Of a stretch of 48,918 nucleotides of DNA, positions 25,307 to 33,958 are shown piece by piece. Made by a program: the position numbers and the translations under genes. Origin of the DNA: Clostridium bowmanii (GTDB taxonomy: Bacteria; Bacillota; Clostridia; Clostridiales; Clostridiaceae); assembly GCF_018861315.1 (NCBI RefSeq), contig NZ_JAHLDL010000036.1, forward strand, positions 1-48,918, written 5' to 3'. The notes under the pieces were generated by a model. The model made no database searches. It saw nothing but the letters and a program-made list of their open reading frames with translations, and was not told the DNA's origin. Position 1 is the first letter of the stretch; every line of letters starts with the position of its first letter.

Positions 25307-26767
25307 TTACTTTAATACTTTATTAGCCTGCTTGGTTACATCTTCTCCACCGTTTTTATACCATTCAACTACAAATTTATCAAAATCACTAATAGGACGT
25401 TTTCCTGTTATTATATCCGCTGAATATTCTTTATACAGGTTGTTTATAGAATCCCATTTAATAGAAAGCTCTTCTGGCATTATGAAATTAATATCTTCAG
25501 TATAAAGCTTATTCACATCTTCTAGTGACTTAGTTCCAGCAGCTCCCAGTAGTGGTTTTGCGAGTTCTTTTCCTAATGCAATTTTTGAAGGCTCCCAAAA
25601 TTTTGCATACCATTCTTGTGATTTTTCAGTTAACTGTATTTTATTATCTTTAATTACATAATGCTCCCCTTCAAAACCTAAACGATCTATCATTTGGCCT
25701 TTTTCACTAGCCATAAAATCTAAAATTTTAAAGGAAACCTCTTTATTTTTAGATGTAGAAGAAATAGCTATTCCTCTACTTTCTTTAGAAACATCTATAG
25801 GAAAATAACCTTGTGCCTTTCCCTTCGCTGCTGGTAAAACTGTAAGTCCTACCCCTGCATTCGCCTTTTTGATTTTACCTTCATATATATCTATAACCTT
25901 ACCTGCTGTTCCAACTATTACACCCGACTGATTTTCATAAAAAGCCTTTTCCTTTGTGTCCCATTGTTTAGTTAAGTACTCTGGATCTAATATTCCTTCC
26001 TTATAAAGTTTATTATAAAAAGTCAACTTTTCTTTTTCATTGTTAGATACTTTATTATAAATATACTTACCATTTTCATCTTTTATCCAAGTAGATTTAT
26101 TTCCAAAAGCTTGGTCGAATATTTCATCAAGCTCTAGGGAATTACCCGCAACTGTTAAAGCATAGGCTGGCGATCCTTTTCCACCTAAATTAGAAGCTTT
26201 TAATTCTTTTAAAAACGCATAGTAATTATCTATAGTAGGGTCTTCCATTAGCTTTTTAGATGTGGTTAATTTATCAAACCAATCACTTCTCATTACTGGA
26301 ACTTTTGATGCAAGAGGTTTAATCCATAATAAATAAGGATAGTTTTCTAATCTCTTTTTACTTTGCGTCTCTAGATTAGATTTTATATACTTTGACTTTT
26401 CTATATATGGTGTTAAGTCCTCGAGTAATCCTTGCTGCGAAATCTGGAGATCTCCACCTTGAAAATATATAATATCTGGAATATCTTTACCAAGTAACAT
26501 TAAGTTTAACTTTTCAGCATAGTTACCTGATGGCATTTCCACAAGTTGAATTTTAACTTTTGTCCCTTCCTCCGCCATAGCTTTTTCTATAAGCCCTACA
26601 TATTTTTGAGATATAGGGTCTTTGGGACTTACATCTTTCATAACCATTCTTACCGTTGCTAGCTTAGTTGATTTATTTTGTTCTACGGAGTTACTAGTTT
26701 TTGATTTGCATGATACTAAACTCAGTACACTTATAATTGCAAGAATTGAAGCTAATGCCTTTTTCAT
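25307..26767 (-). CDS. Extracellular solute-binding lipoprotein (LplA-type)
   Basis: This 486-residue family 1 solute-binding protein of a carbohydrate ABC importer has a signal peptide with lipobox SLVSC (Cys20), so it is anchored outside the membrane. Typical features are the early MVMKDVSPKDPISQ and DIPDIIYFQGGDL segments and repeated aromatic sugar-stacking positions (for example YPYLLWIKP and EWYAKFWEP). It resembles the LplA/YtcQ subfamily that works with LplB/LplC permeases. The order on the minus strand is permease B, permease C, binding protein, with a 134-base A/T-rich gap containing short tandem repeats before this gene. No ATP-binding subunit is encoded; related systems share a general MsmX-type ATPase. 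Ligand unknown, probably an oligosaccharide. Confidence 0.92.
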   Translation of the reverse strand: MKKALASILAIISVLSLVSCKSKTSNSVEQNKSTKLATVRMVMKDVSPKDPISQKYVGLIEKAMAEEGTKVKIQLVEMPSGNYAEKLNLMLLGKDIPDIIYFQGGDLQISQQGLLEDLTPYIEKSKYIKSNLETQSKKRLENYPYLLWIKPLASKVPVMRSDWFDKLTTSKKLMEDPTIDNYYAFLKELKASNLGGKGSPAYALTVAGNSLELDEIFDQAFGNKSTWIKDENGKYIYNKVSNNEKEKLTFYNKLYKEGILDPEYLTKQWDTKEKAFYENQSGVIVGTAGKVIDIYEGKIKKANAGVGLTVLPAAKGKAQGYFPIDVSKESRGIAISSTSKNKEVSFKILDFMASEKGQMIDRLGFEGEHYVIKDNKIQLTEKSQEWYAKFWEPSKIALGKELAKPLLGAAGTKSLEDVNKLYTEDINFIMPEELSIKWDSINNLYKEYSADIITGKRPISDFDKFVVEWYKNGGEDVTKQANKVLK

Positions 26768-26807
26768 TAAATCACCCCTAAGATTATTTTTTAACTACAA
26801 TTTATTA

Positions 26808-26843
26808 ATACTATTTTATAATAAAATACTATTTTATAATAAA
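26808..26843. repeat. Tandem 18-bp direct repeat, two copies
   Basis: ATACTATTTTATAATAAA occurs at 26808-26825 and again at 26826-26843, in the gap upstream of the binding-protein gene. Confidence 0.85.
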
Positions 26844-26864
26844 AAAACTATTAATTAATATTAC

Positions 26865-26914
26865 TTCTTTAATTAAACCTTTTATTCTTTAATTAAACCT
26901 TTTATTCTTTAATT
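26865..26914. repeat. Tandem 20-bp repeat, 2.5 copies, covering the permease stop codon
   Basis: A 20-base unit containing CTTTAATTAAACC repeats from 26865 to 26914. The last partial copy is the end of the permease C gene (codons GGA-GGA-ATT-AAA-GAA-TAA on the minus strand). Slippage has therefore copied the gene terminus into the spacer. Confidence 0.85.
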
Positions 26915-27792
26915 CCTCCTTCCATTGTTCCCTTAGTGTAATTTTTAAGTATAAATGGATATATTAAAAGTATAGGAACCATTGCAATCATTATGGTTCC
27001 TGCTTGTAATGCCTGATAACTTAGCTGAGAAGCACTATCAAAAGATAGTAGACTATTAGCCCCCAGCATTGATGTGGTATCATTTAATACCACAAACTGT
27101 CTAAGCACTAGTTGTAATGGCCATTTAGCCGAATCATTTAAGTATATAGATGCTCTAAAGTATTCATTCCAATGAAATACCCCATAAAACAATCCTATAG
27201 TTGCAATAGACGACTTTGAAAGTGGAATTAATATTCTAAATAGAATAGTTAAATGCCCTGCACCATCTATCCTTGCTGCATCAATAAGTGCTTCTGGCAC
27301 CTCTTCAAAAAATCTCATAAGTATAATTAAATAATATACATTTAGTGCCTTGTATAAAATTACCGAAGAATAAGTGTCTATTAGCCCTATTCTTTTAATT
27401 AGCAAATATTCTGGAATTAATCCAGGTTCAAATACCATAACTATTATTAAAATTATCATAAAGAACCTTTTACCCACAAGACCTGGCCTTGTAAGGGCAT
27501 AAGCTGCCATTATTGTTAAGCCTAAATTTAATACTGTGCCTATTACTGTTACAAATACAGAATTAAAAAGACTTCTCATAATCTGCGGATTAGAAAGCAA
27601 AACTCTATAATTATCAAGAGAAAATCCTTTAGGCAAAATAGTAAGTCCTGTTACTTCTTTTGCGAGGTCAGGATCAGTAAGTGACAACGCAAATAAATTT
27701 AAAATTGGTACAAGCATTGATAGTGTAACAATAAACAATAATATATATATAATTATATGAACTAAGCTTTCTTTATTCTTCATCTTTTCCAC
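26902..27792 (-). CDS. Carbohydrate ABC transporter permease (LplC/MalG-like)
   Basis: This 296-residue inner-membrane subunit has six hydrophobic segments. The EAA loop that docks the ATPase is seen as EALIDAARIDGAGHLTILF followed by ILIPLSKS, as in the LplC/YtcP group of MalG-type permeases. It starts one base after the LplB-like gene stops, so the two are cotranscribed and likely translationally coupled. The C terminus KNYTKGTMEGGIKE is the usual family ending. Together with the LplB-like subunit and the lipoprotein it forms an oligosaccharide importer. Confidence 0.93.
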   Translation of the reverse strand: MEKMKNKESLVHIIIYILLFIVTLSMLVPILNLFALSLTDPDLAKEVTGLTILPKGFSLDNYRVLLSNPQIMRSLFNSVFVTVIGTVLNLGLTIMAAYALTRPGLVGKRFFMIILIIVMVFEPGLIPEYLLIKRIGLIDTYSSVILYKALNVYYLIILMRFFEEVPEALIDAARIDGAGHLTILFRILIPLSKSSIATIGLFYGVFHWNEYFRASIYLNDSAKWPLQLVLRQFVVLNDTTSMLGANSLLSFDSASQLSYQALQAGTIMIAMVPILLIYPFILKNYTKGTMEGGIKE

Positions 27793-27793
27793 C

Positions 27794-28741
27794 CTACCAT
27801 AAGCCTTTCCCCGATATTTTTTTTGCTAAAAAGTGTGTGGTAAATATCAATATAATTCCAATTACGCCCTTAAATAAACTTGCTGCAGTAGCGAAAGCAT
27901 ACTGACCATTTATTAAGCCTATTCTATAAACATAGGTATCAAGAATATCGATTACACTTATAACAGAGTCATTCATAAAGTTAAATACTTGATCAAAGCC
28001 TGCATTCATAAAAAAACCTAAATTTAAAATAAATACTGTAATGATGGTAGTTGTAAGTTCTGGTATTGTAATATGTATCATCTCATCAAACCTAGATGCA
28101 CCATCCATTTTTGCTGATTCATATAATGCCGGACTAATTCTCATTATTGCCGCTAAATATATTATTGAATCCCATCCAGCACTTCTCCACATTTCCGAAA
28201 AAACAAGTACCCATCTTATATACCCTTTGCTTGTCATAAAATCAATAGAGGGCATATTAAATATATTTAATATGTTATTTACTCCCCCACTTGTTGGTGA
28301 TAATAATTTAATCCATATACCTGTAATTACAATCCATGATAGAAAATGAGGTAAATAAACCACTGATTGTACATATTTTTTAAATCTTTTTATTCTTATC
28401 TCACTTATAATCAAAGATAAAAGTATTGGTATTGGAAAGAAAAATACTATCTTCATAGTGCTTATTATTATAGTATTTTTGAGAACATTAAAAAAACTAG
28501 GGGAACCAAATAGCATTTTAAAATGCTTTAATCCTACAAAAACATTATCTCCTATAATCCTATAATCTTGAAACGCAAGTGACATACCAGCCAAAGGTAC
28601 TAAATGAAAAATCATAAAATATACGAGTGGTAGCAACAGCATTAGATAAAGCACTTTGTCCTCTTTTATTTTTTTCCACTTTACTTTAAATTCGTTTTTA
28701 TGCTTTTCTTTCTTTTCTAAATTTGTTTTTGTGCAGCCCAA
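27794..28741 (-). CDS. Carbohydrate ABC transporter permease (LplB/MalF-like, TTG start)
   Basis: This 315-residue membrane subunit has a basic N terminus (KKEKHKNEFKVKWKK) and then six hydrophobic segments. The EAA loop reads ALYESAKMDGASRFDEMI followed by HITIPEL. It belongs to the LplB/YteP group. The start is TTG at 28739-28741, preceded by GGGAGG at six to seven bases. It is first in an operon with the LplC-like permease and the binding lipoprotein. A weak sigma-A-like promoter can be proposed at 28852-28880. A fragment with clear DNA similarity to the 27992-28057 part of this gene recurs at about 30060-30127. Confidence 0.92.
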   Translation of the reverse strand: MGCTKTNLEKKEKHKNEFKVKWKKIKEDKVLYLMLLLPLVYFMIFHLVPLAGMSLAFQDYRIIGDNVFVGLKHFKMLFGSPSFFNVLKNTIIISTMKIVFFFPIPILLSLIISEIRIKRFKKYVQSVVYLPHFLSWIVITGIWIKLLSPTSGGVNNILNIFNMPSIDFMTSKGYIRWVLVFSEMWRSAGWDSIIYLAAIMRISPALYESAKMDGASRFDEMIHITIPELTTTIITVFILNLGFFMNAGFDQVFNFMNDSVISVIDILDTYVYRIGLINGQYAFATAASLFKGVIGIILIFTTHFLAKKISGKGLW

Positions 28742-28851
28742 TTGATTCCTCCCTGATGCTATGAATTGTATTCCATGCTTGAATTATTATTTTAAAAGTT
28801 ATATTTTAAAACCCTTATAGATTTAAGGATAATTTAACATATCTGTCCATA

Positions 28852-28880
28852 TTTTATCATTCGTTTCATTATATTGGCAA
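28852..28880 (-). promoter_or_regulatory. Weak candidate sigma-A promoter of the importer operon
   Basis: TTGCCA (complement of 28875-28880), 17 bases, ATAAAA (complement of 28852-28857). The -35 is good and the -10 is poor. Confidence 0.3.
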
Positions 28881-28961
28881 CCTTTTTTATAATTATTCCT
28901 TAAATTTGCGGAAAAACCTGTAGAACATTTAATTGCCCCACAGGTAAGATTATTTACTCCA

Positions 28962-29807
28962 CTAACCTAACAGTTTATTTAAAGTATTAGGACCAACAAT
29001 GCCATCAACTAAAAGTTTGTTTTTCACTTGAAAGTTCTTAACTGCCACAAGTGTAGAAGCTCCAAAAATGCCATCTGATCCGGACCTACCACATGGAAAT
29101 CCTAAAGTAATAAGTCTTGTTTGTAACCATTTAACTAAATTGCTACTTGTATCTTTTTTAAGAATAACTTTAGCTATGACGCTGTTAGTTGAATCACTTC
29201 TAACCCCATCCACAACTAGCTTATTTCCGTTTTTATCTGTAACACCTGATAGATTGCAAGCCGCTTGAAAGCTTGCTATTACTGAATTACTGGCTATTAC
29301 CATACCAACAACTGCTTTAATTATTGCATTTGCTATTAAATCAGCATTGTACATGGTCATATCTTTTTTACTATCTATAAATGCGCATTCTACAAGAACG
29401 CAAGGCATTCTAGTATTCTTTACAACAAATAAATGTGTTCCATCTTTTACACCTCTATTTTTATATCCAAGCGAAGCTATTTCATTACAAATTTTTGCAG
29501 CATAATTTTTAGCGGTTTGCGATATAACATAACATTCTACACCCTCACCACCACCTGCATTAAAATGAATACATAAATGCAAATCTGAATTTGATTGGTT
29601 TGCTTTATTACATCTGTATTGTAATGATTGTCCTACATTTGAAAATACTTGTCCATAGGGTGTGCAATCTACTATTTTAGTAGTTGTATTTTGTAGTTTC
29701 TGAATTATTTTCCCTACAACTTCTTTAGTTACAGAGTCCTCTCTTTTGATTCCGATTGCTCCACCATCTGGTATGCAATTATGCCCAGCATCTATTGAAA
29801 TTTTCAT
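28962..29807 (-). CDS. N-acetylmuramoyl-L-alanine amidase (CwlC-like, Amidase_3 + PG-binding)
   Basis: This 281-residue zinc amidase cleaves the bond between muramic acid and L-alanine in peptidoglycan. The Amidase_3 domain covers residues 1-170, with ligand and catalytic residues His9 (DAGHN), Glu23, His81 (CIHFNA) and Glu140 (VLVECAFID). A PG_binding_1 domain follows at about 210-281 (VKWLQTRLITLGF, DGIFGASTLVAVKNFQ, VDGIVGPNTLNKLL). There is no signal peptide, as in phage endolysins and in the Bacillus mother-cell lysis amidase CwlC, which is sigma-K dependent. A perfect AC-N16-CATAAAATA match lies 88 bases upstream, so a CwlC-like role in releasing the finished spore is the favoured reading. 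No phage genes are near, which argues against endolysin. Confidence 0.9.
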   Translation of the reverse strand: MKISIDAGHNCIPDGGAIGIKREDSVTKEVVGKIIQKLQNTTTKIVDCTPYGQVFSNVGQSLQYRCNKANQSNSDLHLCIHFNAGGGEGVECYVISQTAKNYAAKICNEIASLGYKNRGVKDGTHLFVVKNTRMPCVLVECAFIDSKKDMTMYNADLIANAIIKAVVGMVIASNSVIASFQAACNLSGVTDKNGNKLVVDGVRSDSTNSVIAKVILKKDTSSNLVKWLQTRLITLGFPCGRSGSDGIFGASTLVAVKNFQVKNKLLVDGIVGPNTLNKLLG

Positions 29808-29894
29808 ATATAAACAGCTCCTAAATATATATTTTATTAATTTTCATAACTTTAAAAGATTTAATAAATTGCTATTTTCAAACACTATCTACTC

Positions 29895-29921
29895 TATTTT
29901 ATGCAAAGCAGCTTATTTAGT
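29895..29921 (-). promoter_or_regulatory. Candidate sigma-K promoter of the amidase gene
   Basis: AC (complement of 29920-29921), 16 bases, CATAAAATA (complement of 29895-29903): no mismatch to the pattern. Confidence 0.6.
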
Positions 29922-30127
29922 TTACAATTGAACTTGAAACTTACCTGCTATAAACAATTTATCTTGGGTATTTATATCAAAAATCCATCTTTTGATGTAA
30001 ATACCGTTTGGATTTACTATGCTTAATTTATCCCAAGATTTGATCACGTTTCTCAACTCATCAAAGCCAGTATTCCATAAGAAACATTAGTTTAAAATTG
30101 ATACTGTAATTATGGTGGTGATTGTGA
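29922..30127 (-). pseudogene. Chimeric gene remnant: LplB-like permease fragment joined to an unknown C terminus
   Basis: From about 30127 leftwards the minus strand reads TTIITVSILN, stop, then CFLWNTGFDEL. This parallels TTIITVFILNLGFFMNAGFD of the LplB-like permease and has strong DNA similarity to 27992-28057. It then runs in an open frame of about 45 codons (NVIKSWDKLSIVNPNGIYIK to GKFQVQL, stop at 29922-29924) that I do not recognise. The stop and the join show it is not a working gene. It also contains an imperfect nested inverted repeat: ATCTTGGG/CCCAAGAT outside, and GGTATTTA and CAAAA arms inside. Confidence 0.5.
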
Positions 30128-30134
30128 ATTAAGA

Positions 30135-30161
30135 ACTGTTAATTAACTTCTACATAATATA
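30135..30161 (+). promoter_or_regulatory. Candidate sigma-K promoter of the 594-residue glycosyltransferase
   Basis: AC at 30135-30136, 16 bases, CATAATATA at 30153-30161: no mismatch, 39 bases before the ATG. Confidence 0.6.
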
Positions 30162-30200
30162 TATGGAAGTATTTAATTGTTTTTAATTGGAGGATAATAG

Positions 30201-31985
30201 ATGAAAAATGAAGTAAGTTTGTGTATGATTGTTAAGAACGAAGAAACCTACTTACTAAGATGCCTTAGTAGTATTAAGGATGTCGTTGATGAAATTATAA
30301 TTGTTGACACCGGTTCTACAGATAAAACCGTTGAAATTGCTAAAAGCTTTGGGGCTAAGGTTCACTATTTTAAGTGGAATAATAATTTTAGCGATGCTAG
30401 AAATGAATCATTAAAATATGCCACTAAAGATTGGATATTAATTTTGGATGGAGATGATGAATTATATCCAGGCGATCAAGAGAATTTAAAAGATTTATTA
30501 ACTAGGCAGTTGGATGAAAATGCAATATATTTTTTCGAAACCTTAAATTATTATGGAAGTACTATTGATGATAATTCAATTACTATAAATTTAAATCCAA
30601 GACTATATAAAAATAACCAGGGAACTCACTATGAGGGAGAAATTCATAATCAGTTAATATATTCAGCTAATAAATATAATGCTATTTACACCCTTATAAA
30701 AATCCACCACTTCGGTTATATGAATAAAAGCATAGACTCTAAAGATAAGAGGACTAGAAATATAAGTTTGTTAAAGCAGCAAATACAAAACGATCCAGAT
30801 AATTATTTTGCACACTTCAATCTAGGCACTGAATACGCGGCATTAAATGATGATAAAACTGCTCTAGAACATTATTATAAATCCTATGAGAAATTCGAAC
30901 CTCACAATGGATATAGTTTCTTATTGATTTTCAGAATAGTTTTTTTAAATTATAATATAAAAGATCACGATACAGCCTTTAAATTTATAAATATTGGTCT
31001 TGAGAACTACCCTAAATTTACTGACTTATATTTTCTAAAATCCCTTATCTTAAAAAATATGAATATGCCTACCCTTCAGATAAAAGCCTTGGAGAAATGT
31101 ATTGAACTTGGAGAAGCACCCTCTGAATTAAAGTGTTTATATGGAGTTGGAAGTTTCAAAGCATTCTATGAACTTGGTAATGCTTATTTAAAACTCAATG
31201 ATTATGACGCTGCATACAATTATTATATTGAAGCAATGAAATCAAATCCTGATTTTATTAACCCACTATTCCTTATTGGTCATATATTAAAAAATAAAAA
31301 TACACCTTTCGATGATTTTAAGCGAATTATAGAAGAGTTCTTTTCTGATTACCCCAAAGCAAATATCATTATAGCAAATTTATTTTACACTGAAGGCTTT
31401 TATAAAACAGCATTAGAATACGTGGGCAAATGTGAACTAGCTGGAATTATTCCAGAAGACCTCATGATGCTTAAAGCTAAATGTCTTGTAATGTCTGGTG
31501 GCTTTAATGAATGTATTAAAATGAACAGTATAGTCCAATTTAATTCTTCTTATCTATATTTTTCTATGTACAAAGTTATAAGCAGCATATTAACTAATAA
31601 TTATGATATTGCACTAACTTTATTAAGTAATTTTAAAGAAGCTGATTTATCAGGTTATGATAAAAAACTATTAAAAGTATACATGGAATTTTTAAAGTTA
31701 TATACAAAAGAGCCCTCCTCAGTTTTATCTGAAGAAGAAAATGACCAGGAATATCTTGCTATCATTATGGAAATCTGTGAAATATTGCTCATAAACAATA
31801 AATTCGAAGAACTTGAACTAGCCGTAAACTTACTAAATTTAATAGATAATAAATTTGTACTGCTTAATCTTGGAAAACTCTATTATAGCTATGGGTATGT
31901 TGAACTTGCTAAAAAAGAAATAATAAGATCAATTAAAGAATTTGAAGTATATGATGGCGAAGGCTTGGAGATATTAATGAGTTAA
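30201..31985 (+). CDS. Glycosyltransferase family 2 with TPR repeats
   Basis: This 594-residue cytosolic protein has a GT-A fold domain at about 1-190: SLCMIVKNEETYLLRCL at the start, IVDTGSTDKT for nucleotide binding and the metal-binding DGD at 83-85 in LILDGDDEL. It is followed by about 400 residues of TPR-like helices (for example NYFAHFNLGTEYAALNDDKTALEHY and ELGNAYLKLNDYDAAYNYY). GT2-TPR proteins of this kind (SunS-like class) often modify peptides or proteins, the TPR region binding the acceptor. GGAGG precedes the ATG well. It is monocistronic with its own sigma-K-like promoter and terminator, in the same region as the candidate spore surface proteins. Glycosylating one of them is plausible but unproven. 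Confidence 0.9.
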   Translation: MKNEVSLCMIVKNEETYLLRCLSSIKDVVDEIIIVDTGSTDKTVEIAKSFGAKVHYFKWNNNFSDARNESLKYATKDWILILDGDDELYPGDQENLKDLLTRQLDENAIYFFETLNYYGSTIDDNSITINLNPRLYKNNQGTHYEGEIHNQLIYSANKYNAIYTLIKIHHFGYMNKSIDSKDKRTRNISLLKQQIQNDPDNYFAHFNLGTEYAALNDDKTALEHYYKSYEKFEPHNGYSFLLIFRIVFLNYNIKDHDTAFKFINIGLENYPKFTDLYFLKSLILKNMNMPTLQIKALEKCIELGEAPSELKCLYGVGSFKAFYELGNAYLKLNDYDAAYNYYIEAMKSNPDFINPLFLIGHILKNKNTPFDDFKRIIEEFFSDYPKANIIIANLFYTEGFYKTALEYVGKCELAGIIPEDLMMLKAKCLVMSGGFNECIKMNSIVQFNSSYLYFSMYKVISSILTNNYDIALTLLSNFKEADLSGYDKKLLKVYMEFLKLYTKEPSSVLSEEENDQEYLAIIMEICEILLINNKFEELELAVNLLNLIDNKFVLLNLGKLYYSYGYVELAKKEIIRSIKEFEVYDGEGLEILMS

Positions 31986-32001
31986 ATAAATACTTTATAC
32001 T

Positions 32002-32061
32002 ATATAAATATATAAAAAAGAAACAGCTAGAAATGGCTGTTTCTTTTTTATATATTTATAT
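32002..32061. terminator. 26-bp perfect bidirectional terminator
   Basis: Arms 32002-32027 and 32036-32061 with an 8-base loop, lying between convergent genes. The right arm includes the stop and last codons of the 4,6-dehydratase gene (stop at 32048-32050). Confidence 0.92.
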
Positions 32062-33064
32062 TGTTTTCCTTGATATGAATAAATCCGCCTCTAATAAGCA
32101 TTTCCTTAGCTTCATTGTATCCTAATACATAGTCATTAGATGAATATTCTTTTTTATTTAGAGATTTTAAATTTAATTTTTTATAATACTCTTTTAAATC
32201 CTCTATATTTATTTGAGGTAGAATAACAAAATAGTCTTTATCATAAATATATGAATTATCTACTTCATACTTAGATATTAATACTTCATGCAGCTTTTCA
32301 CCAGGTCTTTTCCCTATTATTTTAATGTTACATTGTTCATTCCCAAATTCATCCAGTATAATCCTCGCGATATCTATTATCTTATAACCAGGCATTTTCA
32401 TTACAAAAGTTTCCCCACCTATGCTGCTTTTAATTGCTTTGAATATTAAACCTATTGCCTGCTTTAAAGTTAGGAAGTATCTTGTCATTTCTATATCTGT
32501 AATTGTAATTTCTTTACATCTTTTTACTTGATCTATAAAATATGGTACGACACTTCCATTTGTACCTAGAACATTTCCAGCTCTTATGCAAACAAATTTT
32601 GTTTTGTCAGTTATAGTGTTTGCATGAATTATTAGCTTCTCACCAATAGCCTTTGTCATTCCATAAACGTTCATTGGTTCAACAGCCTTATCTGTAGAAA
32701 CATCTATCACTTTAACAGCCTTATTTTCAATTGCCGCTCTAATAAGGTTTTTAACACCTGTAATATTGGTTTTGATTGCTTCATAGGGCTGTTCTTCGCA
32801 AATAGGTACATGTTTTAAGGCAGCCAAATGGAAAATATACTCTGCATCTCTTGTGGCTTGTTGTATTGATTCGTAATCCCTTATGTCACCAATGATAAAT
32901 TTCAACTTAGGGTTATTAAATTTGCGTTGCATATTAACTTGGCTTAATTCACTTCTTGAATATATAATAATTTCCTTAGGATTCATTTCTAAAAGTTGAG
33001 TTGTGAGCTCATTTCCCCAAGAACCTGTTCCTCCTGTAATTAAAATAGTTTTGTTTTCAAACAT
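32048..33064 (-). CDS. UDP-GlcNAc 4,6-dehydratase/5-epimerase (CapE/FnlA-like)
   Basis: This 338-residue NAD-binding enzyme of the polysaccharide-biosynthesis SDR family has ILITGGTGSWGNEL at the N terminus and the catalytic VYGMTKAIGEK tyrosine-lysine pair. The segment LRY-like SRSELSQVNMQRKF is typical of soluble FlaA1/CapE enzymes. The length fits the short soluble form without membrane helices. In the L-FucNAc and L-QuiNAc pathways this enzyme converts UDP-GlcNAc to a 4-keto-6-deoxy L-sugar, and the two genes just upstream supply the reductase and 2-epimerase. The ATG at 33062-33064 follows GGAGGG by eight bases and overlaps the reductase stop (ATGTTTGA), so translation is coupled. A GTG at 33079 lies within that site and is rejected. 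Confidence 0.88.
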   Translation of the reverse strand: MFENKTILITGGTGSWGNELTTQLLEMNPKEIIIYSRSELSQVNMQRKFNNPKLKFIIGDIRDYESIQQATRDAEYIFHLAALKHVPICEEQPYEAIKTNITGVKNLIRAAIENKAVKVIDVSTDKAVEPMNVYGMTKAIGEKLIIHANTITDKTKFVCIRAGNVLGTNGSVVPYFIDQVKRCKEITITDIEMTRYFLTLKQAIGLIFKAIKSSIGGETFVMKMPGYKIIDIARIILDEFGNEQCNIKIIGKRPGEKLHEVLISKYEVDNSYIYDKDYFVILPQINIEDLKEYYKKLNLKSLNKKEYSSNDYVLGYNEAKEMLIRGGFIHIKENNINI

Positions 33065-33944
33065 ATAAATTCCCTCCACAGGTATTGAAAAAATATTGTG
33101 AATATAGTTGTCTGTTTTCTACCATCCAATCTCTTAATTCACTAAGCATTTCTTTATAATCAGGCAAATCTACAGAAAAATCTTCTCTAGTACTTATGAG
33201 AGATTTGTCATTTTCAATTTGTTCAGAACTTTTAATTAATATAGATTTATCAAATACAGAATTAAGAAGCTTTAATAGCTCATATTTACTAATAGGAACT
33301 TTAGAGGTCAAATTATATAATCCATTTAAATTATTTTCTATCATGAGATCCAGACACTTGCCCAATTGCAATGTAGTAACTCCTGACCATATAACTTTGG
33401 AATATCCTATAGCAGTATCATTTTGTTTCATAAACCAATGAAATAATCCCGTACCATTATGCTTTAGCTCTGGTCCTATTATTGAAGTTCGGACGGTTAA
33501 GTCTTTATTATTATTTATTTCACCCAATATTTTTGTTTTCGCATACAAATCTTTTCCATCAGGTACAAAGGCTTCATCATAATTACCTTTGTCACCCGAA
33601 AAAACGCAATCAGTACTTATCTGAATAAGCCTAATATTAGTATTTTTAAATTGTTCTTCTAAATATCTTGGGAAGTAGGAGTTAATAAATATTGTATTAG
33701 ATGGGTCATCTTCAGCATTTTTATTTAGGATTCCAATAGAATTAATTATGATATCAGGCTTAAGGCCTGCAATAATTTTTTTCAACGAGTCCAAATCATG
33801 AATGTCTAAGAGTATAGACTTTTCTTCCAATTTAACAGTATGACATATATCATATACTTCATATTTTTGTAATAGGGTTTTAAAATAACTACTAATCATA
33901 TGTCCAGCCATACCCGTTGCACCTAGAACTACAATTTTTTTCAC
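33057..33944 (-). CDS. RmlD-like nucleotide-sugar reductase (FnlB/WbvR role)
   Basis: This 295-residue SDR protein has VVLGATGMAGHMI for NAD(P)H binding, QISTDCVFSG and the catalytic tyrosine-lysine motif DLYAKTKILGE, the layout of RmlD-type 4-keto reductases. In the L-FucNAc pathway the usual reductase (CapF/FnlB/WbjC) has an additional C-terminal cupin domain of about 100 residues. That domain is absent here, as in RmlD-like WbvR of the L-QuiNAc pathway. It probably reduces the 4-keto product of the neighbouring dehydratase. The start is GTG with GGTGGGTGAT upstream. It lies 14 bases after the 2-epimerase gene and overlaps the dehydratase gene, the middle gene of a three-gene pathway. Confidence 0.85.
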   Translation of the reverse strand: MKKIVVLGATGMAGHMISSYFKTLLQKYEVYDICHTVKLEEKSILLDIHDLDSLKKIIAGLKPDIIINSIGILNKNAEDDPSNTIFINSYFPRYLEEQFKNTNIRLIQISTDCVFSGDKGNYDEAFVPDGKDLYAKTKILGEINNNKDLTVRTSIIGPELKHNGTGLFHWFMKQNDTAIGYSKVIWSGVTTLQLGKCLDLMIENNLNGLYNLTSKVPISKYELLKLLNSVFDKSILIKSSEQIENDKSLISTREDFSVDLPDYKEMLSELRDWMVENRQLYSQYFFNTCGGNLYV

Positions 33945-33958
33945 ATCGCATCACCCAC

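Noticed and set aside
28962-29807. Amidase considered as a prophage endolysin
   Set aside because: No holin, tail or other phage genes are nearby, and a sigma-K-like promoter precedes it.
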